Positions 34,781 to 42,743 of a DNA stretch of 64,000 bases are shown one piece after another. The position numbers were made by a program, and so were the translations under genes. This DNA is from GCA-2748575 sp965222725 (GTDB lineage: Bacteria; Pseudomonadota; Gammaproteobacteria; Pseudomonadales; Ketobacteraceae): positions 248,001 to 312,000 of the forward strand of contig OZ244969.1 of the NCBI GenBank assembly GCA_965222725.1, written 5' to 3'. Position 1 is the first letter of the stretch, and each line of letters opens with the position of its first letter. Under the pieces are notes generated by a model that saw only the letters and a program-made list of their open reading frames with translations, did no database searches and was not told where the DNA came from.

Positions 34781-35776
34781 TTAAATGTCCGCTGACTTAT
34801 CCCAGGATACGTAGCGCTGAATTAACTGCATGCAACGATCCAGAAGGAAACCGATCAAACCAATCACCAGTACCGCCGCCATAATCCGGCTGAGAGAACT
34901 GGAGCTTCCATTCTGGAACTCATCCCAGACAAATTTTCCCAGCCCCGGATTTTGTGCCAGCATCTCGGCGGCAATCAGTACCATCCAGGCCACACCGAGC
35001 GACAGGCGCATACCGGTAAAAATCATGGGAATAGACGCCGGTAACACGATTTTCTGTACATGTTTGAGTGCCGGCAAACGCAGCACTTTGCTGACATTCA
35101 CCAGATCCTGATCAATGGAAGCCACGCCCACCGAGGTGTTAATCACCATGGGCCACAAACAACAGAGAGTGACCGTGATCATGGACACAATGTAGGACTT
35201 GGCAAACATGGGATCCGGTGACACATAAAGCGCACTCACTACCATGGTTACCAGCGGCAGCCAGGCCAGCGGCGACACCGGTTTAAAGGTTTGAATAATG
35301 GGATTAATGGCCGTGTTCAGGGTTTTGCTCAGGCCGATGGCAATCCCCAGGGGAATGGCCATGACTGCCGCCACAAAAAAACCACTCATTACCGTGACCA
35401 GGCTGGTAAAGATCTGATCCAGAAAAGTTTCCTTGCCGGTGTAATCCCGTATTTTCGGTTCGTAGGTGGGATCCTGGGCAACCCGCATGGCATTGCGCTT
35501 TTCCTGACGCTCAAAAAAGGCAGCCTCTTTTTCACGCTCCGAGACATGTTCCTCGTAAAGGTTACCGAACTGTTCCCACACGGCGGCTGGCCCGGGGAAT
35601 TTTCCTAACGAGGTATCTATGTTGCCCGCAGCAAATGACCAGAGCATCAGAAAGACCAGTACGCCCACAACGGGTACGGCAACTTTCTGGGTCAGCAGGG
35701 TCATCACTTGCTGCGCCTTGGGTGAAATGGTACGAGCCTGTGTTTGACTCTTGTTAAGGGAAGCTGCCTCGGCCAT
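34781..35776 (-). CDS. nrtB: Nitrate-type ABC transporter permease
   Basis: 331 residues with six to seven hydrophobic helices, the first at ~33-52. The long soluble part (~75-115) is larger than in the cyanate permease. The EAA-like loop LVNVSKVLRLPALKHVQKIVLPASIP (split here across two runs) is where the ATPase binds. It belongs to the NrtB branch. GAGG precedes the start and the ATPase gene is 13 bp downstream. It forms the membrane part of the importer with the binding protein encoded 54 bp upstream. Confidence 0.88.
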   Translation of the reverse strand: MAEAASLNKSQTQARTISPKAQQVMTLLTQKVAVPVVGVLVFLMLWSFAAGNIDTSLGKFPGPAAVWEQFGNLYEEHVSEREKEAAFFERQEKRNAMRVAQDPTYEPKIRDYTGKETFLDQIFTSLVTVMSGFFVAAVMAIPLGIAIGLSKTLNTAINPIIQTFKPVSPLAWLPLVTMVVSALYVSPDPMFAKSYIVSMITVTLCCLWPMVINTSVGVASIDQDLVNVSKVLRLPALKHVQKIVLPASIPMIFTGMRLSLGVAWMVLIAAEMLAQNPGLGKFVWDEFQNGSSSSLSRIMAAVLVIGLIGFLLDRCMQLIQRYVSWDKSADI

Positions 35777-35830
35777 TGCATTAATCCTCTTTTGGCTTGG
35801 ACAATTTGGGTCTGGCGGGGAATGACAAGG

Positions 35831-37246
35831 TTAAACCTTGTCACCCTTTTTCAGACCGATTTTGAACTTGTTGATGTATTCATTGGGCTTGCTGCCATCA
35901 AAGGTCACGCCGTCGATAAATTCGGCTTGCGGATCTTTGAAGCCATCCTCGGTTGCAAAGTCAGGAAAATCCCCGGCTTTGGCTTTACCTTCTTTAATCA
36001 GGGACTGGGCAGCCTTGGTATAGATATCCGGGCGATAAACTTTGGCAGCCATGTCTTTGTACCAGTCATCGCTCTTGTCTTCTGAAATCTGACCCCAGCG
36101 GCGCATTTGCGTCAGGTACCAGATGGCGTCTGAATAGAAGGGATAAGTCGCGTTGTAGCGAAAGAACACGTTAAAGTCCGGCACTTCGCGCTTGTCGCCT
36201 TTCTCATACTCAAAGGTACCGGTCATGCTGTTGGCAATCACATCGTAATCCGCACCCACATAGTTGGGCTGCGACAGAATCTTCACAGCCGCGGGGCGAT
36301 TGGCGTTGTTGTTTTCATCCAGCCACATGGCAGCACGGATCAGCGCGCGGGTCAGGCGAATGGTAGTGTTGGGGTATTTCTCGGCAAATTCAGCGGTAAT
36401 ACCGAACACTTTCTCCGGGTTGTTTTTCCAGATTTCATAGTCGGTAATCACAGGGACACCAATCCCCTTGAACACAGCCTGCTGGTTCCAGGGTTCGCCC
36501 ACACAGTAGCCGTAGATAGTGCCGGCTTCCAGGGTGGCGGGCATTTGTGGTGGCGGTGTCACTGACAGCAGGGCATCGGCACTCAGCTGACCGGAAATAT
36601 CACCTTTATGAGGCGCGTAGTAACCGGGGTGAATCCCACCGGCGGCGAGCCAGTAACGCAGTTCATAGTTGTGAGTGGATACCGGAAACACCATACCCAT
36701 ATTAAAGGGCTTGCCTTCGGCCTTGTATTTATCAACCACCGGCTTCAGGTAATCGGCTTTAATGGGGTGAACCGGTTTGCCGTCTTTACGCTTGGGGATA
36801 TTGGGTTTCATCTGCTCCCAGATAGCGTTGGAAACCGTAATACCATTACCATTCAGGTCCATGGAAAACGGGGTAATAATGTGAGCCTTGGTACCAAAAC
36901 CGATAGTGGCTGCCAACGGCTGACCCGCCAGCATGTGGGCACCGTCAAGGCGGCCGTCGATCACGCCGTCCAGCAGCACTTTCCAGTTGGCCTGGGCTTC
37001 AATGGTGACGTACAGACCTTCTTCTTCGAAGTAACCGTTTTCATAGGCAATGGCGATGGGCGCCATATCCGTCAGTTTGATAAAACCAAAAGTCAGTTCT
37101 TCTTTCTCGGGCCAGCCGAGTTTTTCTTCTGCATTGGCCACCCCCATGGCAACTGCAAAAACAGAAACAACTGACACACTGAACAGTCTGGCTTTGGAAA
37201 AACAGCGCGCCAATGAGCGCCGACCAGAACGATAAGTTAACCGCAT
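35831..37246 (-). CDS. nrtA: Nitrate ABC transporter substrate-binding protein
   Basis: 471 residues from the ATG 9 bp after GGAG; an upstream in-frame GTG is less likely. The signal peptide is long and basic (RLTYRSGRRSLARCFSKARL, then SVVSVFAVAMGVANAEE), so Sec rather than Tat. The mature protein has ELTFGFIKLTDMAPIAIAYENGYF and GAHMLAGQPLAATIG, the NrtA/CmpA pattern, and later CVGEPWNQQAVFKGIG. It is expected to bind nitrate or nitrite in the periplasm. A candidate sigma-54 promoter lies upstream and the operon continues to the permease and ATPase. Confidence 0.88.
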   Translation of the reverse strand: MRLTYRSGRRSLARCFSKARLFSVSVVSVFAVAMGVANAEEKLGWPEKEELTFGFIKLTDMAPIAIAYENGYFEEEGLYVTIEAQANWKVLLDGVIDGRLDGAHMLAGQPLAATIGFGTKAHIITPFSMDLNGNGITVSNAIWEQMKPNIPKRKDGKPVHPIKADYLKPVVDKYKAEGKPFNMGMVFPVSTHNYELRYWLAAGGIHPGYYAPHKGDISGQLSADALLSVTPPPQMPATLEAGTIYGYCVGEPWNQQAVFKGIGVPVITDYEIWKNNPEKVFGITAEFAEKYPNTTIRLTRALIRAAMWLDENNNANRPAAVKILSQPNYVGADYDVIANSMTGTFEYEKGDKREVPDFNVFFRYNATYPFYSDAIWYLTQMRRWGQISEDKSDDWYKDMAAKVYRPDIYTKAAQSLIKEGKAKAGDFPDFATEDGFKDPQAEFIDGVTFDGSKPNEYINKFKIGLKKGDKV

Positions 37247-37305
37247 AACATCTACTCCAGGTAAAAAACGAAGTGGCACATTTAATTTGTTTCACATCCT
37301 TTAAT

Positions 37306-37321
37306 CCAAGAGTTATGCCAA
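37306..37321 (-). promoter_or_regulatory. Candidate sigma-54 promoter of nrtABD (weak -12)
   Basis: On the minus strand TTGGCAT-N4-CTTGG; GG at -24 is kept but the invariant GC at -12 is GG. Predicted start ~37294, 48 nt before the start codon. It is weaker than the other two sites in this island. Confidence 0.4.
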
Positions 37322-37363
37322 GTTCCTCATCAGCCCTATGTTCATTGCCATATTTTGTTTTAC

Positions 37364-37507
37364 GCACCAAGTTGGGATCGATATCGATGCTTATTCAATG
37401 GGTATTCTCGATTTGCGTGCATGGTTTTTGGTAGCTTGCACCCAATTAAGCCACAAAAGGAGACGCACCAAAATCGGCCAGCCTGGTTTTGCGCGTTCTT
37501 TTGCACC
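37364..37507. promoter_or_regulatory. Array of NtrC-like half-sites upstream of nrtA
   Basis: GCACC occurs four times in 144 bp on the plus strand, each in a T/A-rich setting, at 40-200 bp upstream of the candidate promoter. NtrC sites are GCACC-N5-GGTGC, and here the second arm is poorly kept, so activator identity is inference. Confidence 0.35.
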
Positions 37508-37589
37508 AGAGGGTTTCATTTGTGCACTCTTATCTGGCTTTTGTTCATCAAGAGCGTTTTCACAAAGAGTTCGCAGAGAAACATCAGAC

Positions 37590-37618
37590 AAAAAAAAGCC
37601 CACCGATTGGGGTGGGCT
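37590..37618 (-). terminator. Terminator of the globin-reductase-cytochrome operon
   Basis: On the minus strand AGCCCACC/GGTGGGCT form a perfect 8-bp stem with a 6-nt loop and eight T. It lies ~75 bp after the last stop of the operon, separating it from nrtABD. Confidence 0.85.
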
Positions 37619-37691
37619 AACCTCTATCTCAGGAGGCAGGAGAGACTTGTTAATCGCTTTAACGATTTATATAAAAAGAGTTCGGCGAGCT

Positions 37692-38300
37692 TCAGGACTT
37701 GGTCAAGGGTACCCGTATTACTACACCACCCATAACATCGCCCAGTTTAAAGTCAGACCTGGGCGTATCCTTGTGGCCGTTATGGCAGTCCACACAGGGG
37801 CCGGCAACAGCCACATCAGGGTACACCGCCGTGTAGTAATCGACGCCACCCAGGGATTCAGTTCCATAAAAATTCTTGCCCGGGTTATCGACAATAAACT
37901 GAAGACCCTCTTTTTCCAGATCGGTCTTAGGCGCATTCTGTTTGTTAATAGGCCAGATGGACTGCAATGAGTAAGTAAAGTCCGAGGTCATATCACTGAC
38001 CAACTCTGCGCCAAAGCGAAACATCTGTGCCGGCAAAGGCGCACCGTTATCCATATCTTCCCAGTGCTCATTGGGTTTAATGGAATCGGATCCCGCTGGT
38101 CCAAGACGCTTGATGATCAGCTTGGTGTAATTGGTGCGGTCAGCTTTCATCACGGCAAATAATGAATCCGTATAAAGCTGTGGCGCAATTCCTGCCGGTT
38201 CGGCCGGTTCCGATCCACAACCGGTAAGGCCGGCCGTTACGCCAACCGCGGCACCCAGGGTAAGCCCGAGGGATATCAGGTGTTTTCTGGTGGTTTTCAT
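37692..38300 (-). CDS. Monoheme c-type lipoprotein with DUF3365 (Tll0287-like) domain
   Basis: 202 residues from the ATG 7 bp after GGAG; the longer in-frame version overlaps the upstream gene and is unlikely. The N-terminus is a lipoprotein signal with the lipobox LTGC (Cys near residue 27), so the mature protein is anchored to a membrane on the periplasmic side. A single heme motif CVDCH (near 178) lies in the DUF3365 fold, which elsewhere senses small molecules or carries electrons. It is the last gene of the globin operon, so it probably receives electrons from, or monitors, the multiheme protein. Confidence 0.8.
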   Translation of the reverse strand: MKTTRKHLISLGLTLGAAVGVTAGLTGCGSEPAEPAGIAPQLYTDSLFAVMKADRTNYTKLIIKRLGPAGSDSIKPNEHWEDMDNGAPLPAQMFRFGAELVSDMTSDFTYSLQSIWPINKQNAPKTDLEKEGLQFIVDNPGKNFYGTESLGGVDYYTAVYPDVAVAGPCVDCHNGHKDTPRSDFKLGDVMGGVVIRVPLTKS

Positions 38301-38323
38301 AGGCAACTCCATTGGTTTGCTAG

Positions 38324-39646
38324 TTAATATACGCTGTCTCTCTTGGTTTGATTTCGTTTCTCGACCCACTCGATGGATTCGATATGCACCGCGGGCATTC
38401 CCTTGAAGTTTGTTTCTATCAGCGCTTCATCTGCCAAAGCGTTCAATGAAAACTGCAATCCATGACAGTCCAGGCACACCGGCCGTATCATTTTTTCGTT
38501 GGGCCTCAGGGTATCGTTCTGATTATGGTTAACCTTGAAGCCTTCTATTCCACCGGTTTCCGTTTCCACTCTTGGCATATGGCAGGTAGCGCAGGTAACA
38601 GCAGTGTCTGCCTTTTCCTGATACAACTGGTAATGTTTGCTGTCTTTATACGCCTTGCTGTGGTTATCGTTATGGCAGCCCAGGCAAGCCTCAACAGCCG
38701 CTGATTCGCTATCAAATTCATGCGCGCCGTGACAGGTATTGCAAGTCAGCTCCTTGTGCGTGTCATGATGCATGGGCAATTTTGACTGGTCCGGCGACAT
38801 GGGGCTTAAACCCGCAGCCAGCCGCATGCCGTGTTTGCCTTTGAGGAAGGTTTCCACTTCAAAGCTGTGACAGCTCTTGCAATCTTGCGGCTGCGGTTTT
38901 TCCACGTAGCTGTCGCCTTCCCCATGACACTGCTGGCAGTTAACACCGGCCCTGGCATGACTGGAGTGATACCATTCATCCTGCAACCCTGTGTTATCCG
39001 TTGGCAGATCTGCGTCGGCCAGCGTCAATGGTTCAGGATCAAACCCCGTCAGCTTCGCCAGTTTTTCCAGATTTTTTTCATAAAACGCATCCGCCAGTTC
39101 CGGCGCTGGCTTAAAGTCCGGCTCATGCGTATGCTTGCCAAGAAAATCTTCATAAAGCGCCCGGTTATCGTGATAGTTATGGCAACCTGCCGACTGGCAA
39201 CTGTCGTAGGGCAGGTCTTTATGGCTTTCCCGGTTGTCGCCGATTTCCTGATGGCAGTGGTAACAGTAATCCGACGGCAGGCTCACACCCATATCCGATA
39301 TCATGGCTTCCTGATGCTCCATATGGCAGCTGGTGCAATAGCGGGCATCCAGTACCTGAAGCAGATCGGCATTACGCGGATCGGTAAACTTTTTTCTGGG
39401 ATGGGAATCCAGCGACATTTCCAGTTCCTCGCCATGACAACTGACACAGGCATCCTGTAACACTTCTCCGCCACCGAAGGGGCTGGTATGGCAGGCATCG
39501 CAGGCCAGCTCTATCTGAAAGTGGCCATGGGTAACGTCACCCGGTAAAAAGTTCGGCTTTTCCGATTTGTAAAACAGCTCATACCCGAAGTACCCCAGTA
39601 TCAGCACCGTCACAACAAACCAGGCAATCCAGCTTATCTTCTTCAT
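38324..39646 (-). CDS. Membrane-anchored 11-heme c-type cytochrome
   Basis: 440 residues. An N-terminal membrane helix (~5-25, no cleavage site) holds it on the inner membrane facing the periplasm. Counting heme sites gives ten CXXCH motifs (CDACH, CVSCH, CTSCH, CYHCH, CQQCH, CKSCH, CNTCH, CLGCH, CATCH, CLDCH) and one CX4CH (CQSAGCH). The CX4CH is expected to bind heme with altered geometry, as in c3-type cytochromes and some sulfite/nitrite reductases. I do not recognise a named family. It is between the membrane reductase (38 bp upstream) and the DUF3365 lipoprotein (23 bp downstream), and so is the likely electron acceptor of the reductase. An enzymatic role (e.g. nitrite or NO reduction) is open. 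Confidence 0.85.
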   Translation of the reverse strand: MKKISWIAWFVVTVLILGYFGYELFYKSEKPNFLPGDVTHGHFQIELACDACHTSPFGGGEVLQDACVSCHGEELEMSLDSHPRKKFTDPRNADLLQVLDARYCTSCHMEHQEAMISDMGVSLPSDYCYHCHQEIGDNRESHKDLPYDSCQSAGCHNYHDNRALYEDFLGKHTHEPDFKPAPELADAFYEKNLEKLAKLTGFDPEPLTLADADLPTDNTGLQDEWYHSSHARAGVNCQQCHGEGDSYVEKPQPQDCKSCHSFEVETFLKGKHGMRLAAGLSPMSPDQSKLPMHHDTHKELTCNTCHGAHEFDSESAAVEACLGCHNDNHSKAYKDSKHYQLYQEKADTAVTCATCHMPRVETETGGIEGFKVNHNQNDTLRPNEKMIRPVCLDCHGLQFSLNALADEALIETNFKGMPAVHIESIEWVEKRNQTKRDSVY

Positions 39647-39684
39647 AATGCATGGGGCTTAAAAAGCCCAACTACTCTCACTGG

Positions 39685-41772
39685 TTAAAAAAAGTAAACC
39701 GATAAAACGTGCAGGCCCAGCAAGGCCGGCAACGGCCAGAACAACACCACATGCCCCCAGGTGGTGTACTTGCGTAACTGATTGTTGGTAGTAATGGGAA
39801 GACGATTCACCAGCGACAGTACCAGTGTGGTGGTGGCCCCCAATGCCGCCAGCGCCAGAAAGTTGGTCATTAACAGGCTGTTGATATTGCTACCCAGGTC
39901 AAACCCCGTATGCAGCCACAACATAAACAGACACAAGCCCCCCAGCAGGCCATGAAAAACCCGCCAGCTGTTAAACTTGCCTTTACTGAATTTTTTAATG
40001 CGTTTGCGTGCCGATACCAGCATGGACAGTACCGCCAACCCCATCAGGGTAAAGCCGGTGTACTGCCGCATCTGGGAATCCCGCAGGAAAAACTCCCACC
40101 AGTTAGTCATTTGCGCGGACTCCGCATAGGGCAGCGGATTCATCAGCAGCAGAGAGGCAATGGCGATAATCACCAGCAGGGTAGCCAGCCAGAAGCCACC
40201 GGTTTTTTGTTTTTCCCGGGACACGGTTTGCCCCACGTAAGACTGCAACAACGGCATACAGGAACCACAGGTAGTACCGGCCCGGGTAGCGCTTTGCAGT
40301 TCAGCCACGGTGCTTAATTCCGCATCCCCGGTACTGACAGCAGACCGGATATCGCCAACGGTTACCCCGTTGCACTGACACACCACCGCCGTGGCCGGCC
40401 AGTGTTCAATGGACTGGGTAGAATCGGCTGTCCATACCAGGCCGGTGCGGCGGAAACGCCATAGCTGCCAGGGCAACAGACTGGTGCCTTGCTCCACCGC
40501 CCGTTGAATCTCGATGCTCTGTTCACAAGCGCCCACCAGAATGGCACCCACCAGCTTGCCGCGACGGATAAACAGTTTTCGGTAGCTGTCGCCGTCACGC
40601 CAGCTAAGGGTTTTATCCACCTGCTTCTCGTGTTCGTCTCCCACCATGCCCATGCTGAACACATCAATGCCCAGCACTTTTAACCGCGAGGTGGAGATGG
40701 AGCCGTAATATTCTTCCGGCTTGCCGCAAAGCCTTTTTGCCAGGCAGGCAGCCTGTTGCAATCCGGGCGCCACCAGCCCCCAGATCTGATCATTGAATTC
40801 AGCGCATTCACCAATCGCAAACACATTATCGCGACTGGTGGCCAGTTCCGTGTTAATACGGAAACCGCGACCATGGGCAATCTGCCCGCCGGCAGACAGA
40901 TCAATGTTGGGTTTGATTCCCGTGGCAAATATAACGGTGTCACATTCCAGTACATCGCCATTGGAAAGCTCTACGGCTGAGACACAGGGGCGAAACACTT
41001 TTCCCCCGGCCCTGGATTCCTGCAGGTAACTTGCGGCACCTGTGGATTCATCACCGAGCACTCGGGTCAGATGGGTATTCAGATACAGATTGATACCCAG
41101 CGAACGAATATGCGAATGCAAAACAGAAGCGGCGCGATCATCCAGCTGACGGTTCATTACCCGGCTGCTGTGTTGTACCAGCACCACTTCCGTATTGCCT
41201 CGCTGCATGGCTTTGGCAGCTTCAAGCCCCAGCAAACCGCCCCCCACAATGACGGTTCGACGGCTGCGCAACGATCTGGCCAGCAGGTGCTGCACATCCG
41301 TCAGATTACGGAAACAGTAAACGCCTTTCAGTTCAGCGCCTTCGATATTGGGCACATGAGGTTTGGACCCGGTGGCCAGCACCAGTTTGTCGTAGCGAAA
41401 CCGGCGACCGGTTTGATCGGTGATTTCCTGCTTCTCCGGATCGACTGCCGTAACGCGACAGCTGAAGTGCTGAAACAGGCGATCAGATACCGCGGTAGCG
41501 ATAGAGTTGTCGATGGCTGTCAGCTGTATGTCACCGTTCAGCAATGACGACAGCTTGACCCGGTCGTAGGGCTCCCAGGCTTCTTCGCCAAACAGGGTAA
41601 TCTTGCCCGGATAACCGTGCCGGATCAGCTCACGAACCAGATGAATGCCCGCGGGGCCGTTTCCAACCACGACAAGATTTTCATCTGCGTCTGCCTGCTG
41701 AAGCTCAGGTTTATACTCCCCCTTATTCCGGGGAGACTCTGCAGGATCAAAGACCTCGACAACCGCGTTCAT
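39685..41772 (-). CDS. NirB-like FAD/[2Fe-2S] reductase fused to a NOX/FRE-type bis-heme transmembrane domain
   Basis: 695 residues. N-terminal ~40-440: NAD(P)H-nitrite-reductase-like FAD domain with dinucleotide motifs VVGNGPAGIHLV and VIVGGGLLGLEAAK and the FAD-closing FAIGECAEF. Residues ~463-515: a Bfd-like [2Fe-2S] domain with CQC and CGSC. Residues ~530-695: about five membrane helices. In them His607-X13-His621 and His674-X13-His688 give the H-X13-H pairs that, in NADPH oxidases and ferric reductases, hold two stacked b-hemes. The siroheme catalytic domain of true NirB is absent. This suggests electrons go from NAD(P)H via FAD and Fe-S to membrane hemes and then outward. Start follows a GAGG-like site; the globin gene is 8 bp upstream. 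Confidence 0.85.
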   Translation of the reverse strand: MNAVVEVFDPAESPRNKGEYKPELQQADADENLVVVGNGPAGIHLVRELIRHGYPGKITLFGEEAWEPYDRVKLSSLLNGDIQLTAIDNSIATAVSDRLFQHFSCRVTAVDPEKQEITDQTGRRFRYDKLVLATGSKPHVPNIEGAELKGVYCFRNLTDVQHLLARSLRSRRTVIVGGGLLGLEAAKAMQRGNTEVVLVQHSSRVMNRQLDDRAASVLHSHIRSLGINLYLNTHLTRVLGDESTGAASYLQESRAGGKVFRPCVSAVELSNGDVLECDTVIFATGIKPNIDLSAGGQIAHGRGFRINTELATSRDNVFAIGECAEFNDQIWGLVAPGLQQAACLAKRLCGKPEEYYGSISTSRLKVLGIDVFSMGMVGDEHEKQVDKTLSWRDGDSYRKLFIRRGKLVGAILVGACEQSIEIQRAVEQGTSLLPWQLWRFRRTGLVWTADSTQSIEHWPATAVVCQCNGVTVGDIRSAVSTGDAELSTVAELQSATRAGTTCGSCMPLLQSYVGQTVSREKQKTGGFWLATLLVIIAIASLLLMNPLPYAESAQMTNWWEFFLRDSQMRQYTGFTLMGLAVLSMLVSARKRIKKFSKGKFNSWRVFHGLLGGLCLFMLWLHTGFDLGSNINSLLMTNFLALAALGATTTLVLSLVNRLPITTNNQLRKYTTWGHVVLFWPLPALLGLHVLSVYFF

Positions 41773-41780
41773 CGCTAACC

Positions 41781-42281
41781 TCAGGCCTTCTCACCCATGC
41801 CGAGTACGCCCTTTACTTTATCAATAAAGGTTTTCTCTTCAGCCAGTGACACATCGCTCTTGGCCAGCTCGTCTTCCATGGCGGCAATCATGGTGTCGGC
41901 CAGCACCTGATAGGTGGTGGCCCAGGCGGCGTGCAACTCATCGTTCCAGTCTTCCCCCAAACCTTTTTCCAAAGTAAACAGCAGTGAAGCACCTACCGGT
42001 TCAAAGTGCTCTTTCTTGACGCCGTATTCAATATGGCGAACACCCAGCTTCTGTACTGCAGGCACAATTTTTTCCAGATGGGTCAGGCCACGCACGGCGG
42101 TGTCGATCATGGTCATGAGCTTTTTGCCCTGCTCCGACATATCCGCACCCGCAAACAGCGGTTTCACTTCGGGCGCTACGGTAAAAAGCCGGTCGTAAAA
42201 AATAGAAGCGGCCGTATCGGCAATGGGCTCAACTTTTGTGAAACTGTCCTGAACCATTTTTACCTGAGCTTCGGTCAACAT
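41781..42281 (-). CDS. Single-domain globin (Vitreoscilla-hemoglobin/flavohemoglobin type)
   Basis: 166 residues from the ATG 9 bp after AGAGG; a TTG two codons upstream is less likely. The fold is that of bacterial globins: TEAQVKMVQDSF start, a distal-side region with FYDRLF, and the proximal His in VRHIEYGVKKEHFEPVG, which closely follows the VHb pattern. It has no FAD or NAD domain, so reduction of its heme must come from another protein, most simply the FAD reductase encoded next. Such globins bind oxygen or detoxify NO. It is the first gene of the operon, behind a strong sigma-54 promoter. Confidence 0.85.
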   Translation of the reverse strand: MLTEAQVKMVQDSFTKVEPIADTAASIFYDRLFTVAPEVKPLFAGADMSEQGKKLMTMIDTAVRGLTHLEKIVPAVQKLGVRHIEYGVKKEHFEPVGASLLFTLEKGLGEDWNDELHAAWATTYQVLADTMIAAMEDELAKSDVSLAEEKTFIDKVKGVLGMGEKA

Positions 42282-42364
42282 AATCAATGTCCTCTCACAT
42301 CATCAGCATACAATCAGTCATGTTTCGGCCCCCTCTCAAGCTGAGCCTTTACAACAGTGGTCTC

Positions 42365-42380
42365 AGCAAGTTTCTTGCCA
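42365..42380 (-). promoter_or_regulatory. Sigma-54 promoter of the globin-reductase-cytochrome operon
   Basis: On the minus strand TGGCA-N6-TTGCT, with GG and GC exactly 12 bp apart and the TTGCW -12 box complete. Predicted start ~42354, about 73 nt upstream of the globin start codon. Confidence 0.7.
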
Positions 42381-42516
42381 GATAAAAAGAATTTTTATGG
42401 CGTTAAAGCGGTGCACAAAATCATGACAATGCCCAAAACCGTTTCATTTTACGCACAAAAATCAGGGGCAATTCTGCTCCGTGAAATGGCACTTTTCAGA
42501 ACCCCCAAAATTTCCC

Positions 42517-42570
42517 GCACCAGAAAACAGCAATCAGCCTTGCGTGAAAATTCCGGACTTTTTCTGGTGC
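42517..42570. repeat. Inverted GCACCAGAAAA/TTTTCTGGTGC pair upstream of the globin promoter
   Basis: GCACCAGAAAA at 42517-42527 is repeated in perfect inverse at 42560-42570, 32 bp apart. The GCACC core suggests two NtrC-type half-sites in opposite orientation, ~140-200 bp upstream of the -24/-12 promoter. Confidence 0.55.
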
Positions 42571-42664
42571 AAAGAAGCCACCAAAACGCGATAAAACGCC
42601 ATTCATTCAGCCGCAACAAAATAAAAAGACCGGATTCAGTTTGGTGCGCTGCGCCCCCGGAAGG

Positions 42665-42740
42665 CGCAGCCTGTTATGAAGTGTGAGAGTCGCAGCCTGT
42701 TATGAAGTGTGAGAAGCGCAGCCTGTTTGAGAGGTAAGAG
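42665..42740. repeat. 2.5 copies of a 26-bp tandem repeat
   Basis: The unit begins CGCAGCCTGTTATGAAG and recurs at 42665, 42691 and (partly) 42717. The first copy also forms an 8-bp perfect hairpin with GCTGCGCC at about 42647. It directly abuts the stop codon of the NIT-domain gene. Function unknown. Confidence 0.75.
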
Positions 42741-42743
42741 TTG

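Larger units (their letters stand above)
37247..37691. promoter_or_regulatory. 445-bp control region of the nrt operon
   Basis: No gene is supported. It contains the terminator of the upstream cytochrome operon (37590-37618), four GCACC half-sites in the same orientation (37364, 37438, 37465, 37503) and a candidate -24/-12 promoter (37306-37321). GCACC is the half-site of the classical NtrC box; full palindromes are not seen. Confidence 0.55.
42282..42743. promoter_or_regulatory. 462-bp control region of the globin operon
   Basis: Contains a near-consensus sigma-54 promoter (42365-42380), GCACC/GGTGC half-sites (around 42409, 42445, 42517, 42565 and 42635), an 11-bp inverted repeat and a 26-bp tandem repeat. 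A plus-strand frame across it has no RBS or family and I do not call it. Confidence 0.6.

Noticed and set aside
37590..37618. Possible NasT-type antitermination leader of nrtA
   Set aside because: The hairpin lies just behind the cytochrome operon and ~295 nt upstream of the candidate nrt start, and no second alternating hairpin was seen; ordinary terminator is simpler.
37338..37970. Two overlapping plus-strand frames in the nrt control region
   Set aside because: They run over a terminator and into the antisense of the DUF3365 gene; no support.
39685..41772. Annotation as assimilatory nitrite reductase NirB
   Set aside because: The siroheme/[4Fe-4S] catalytic domain is absent and the C-terminus is membrane-embedded; only the FAD and Bfd-like modules are shared.
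42357..42686. Plus-strand frame of 109 codons in the globin control region
   Set aside because: Covers the sigma-54 promoter and repeats, no RBS and no family.
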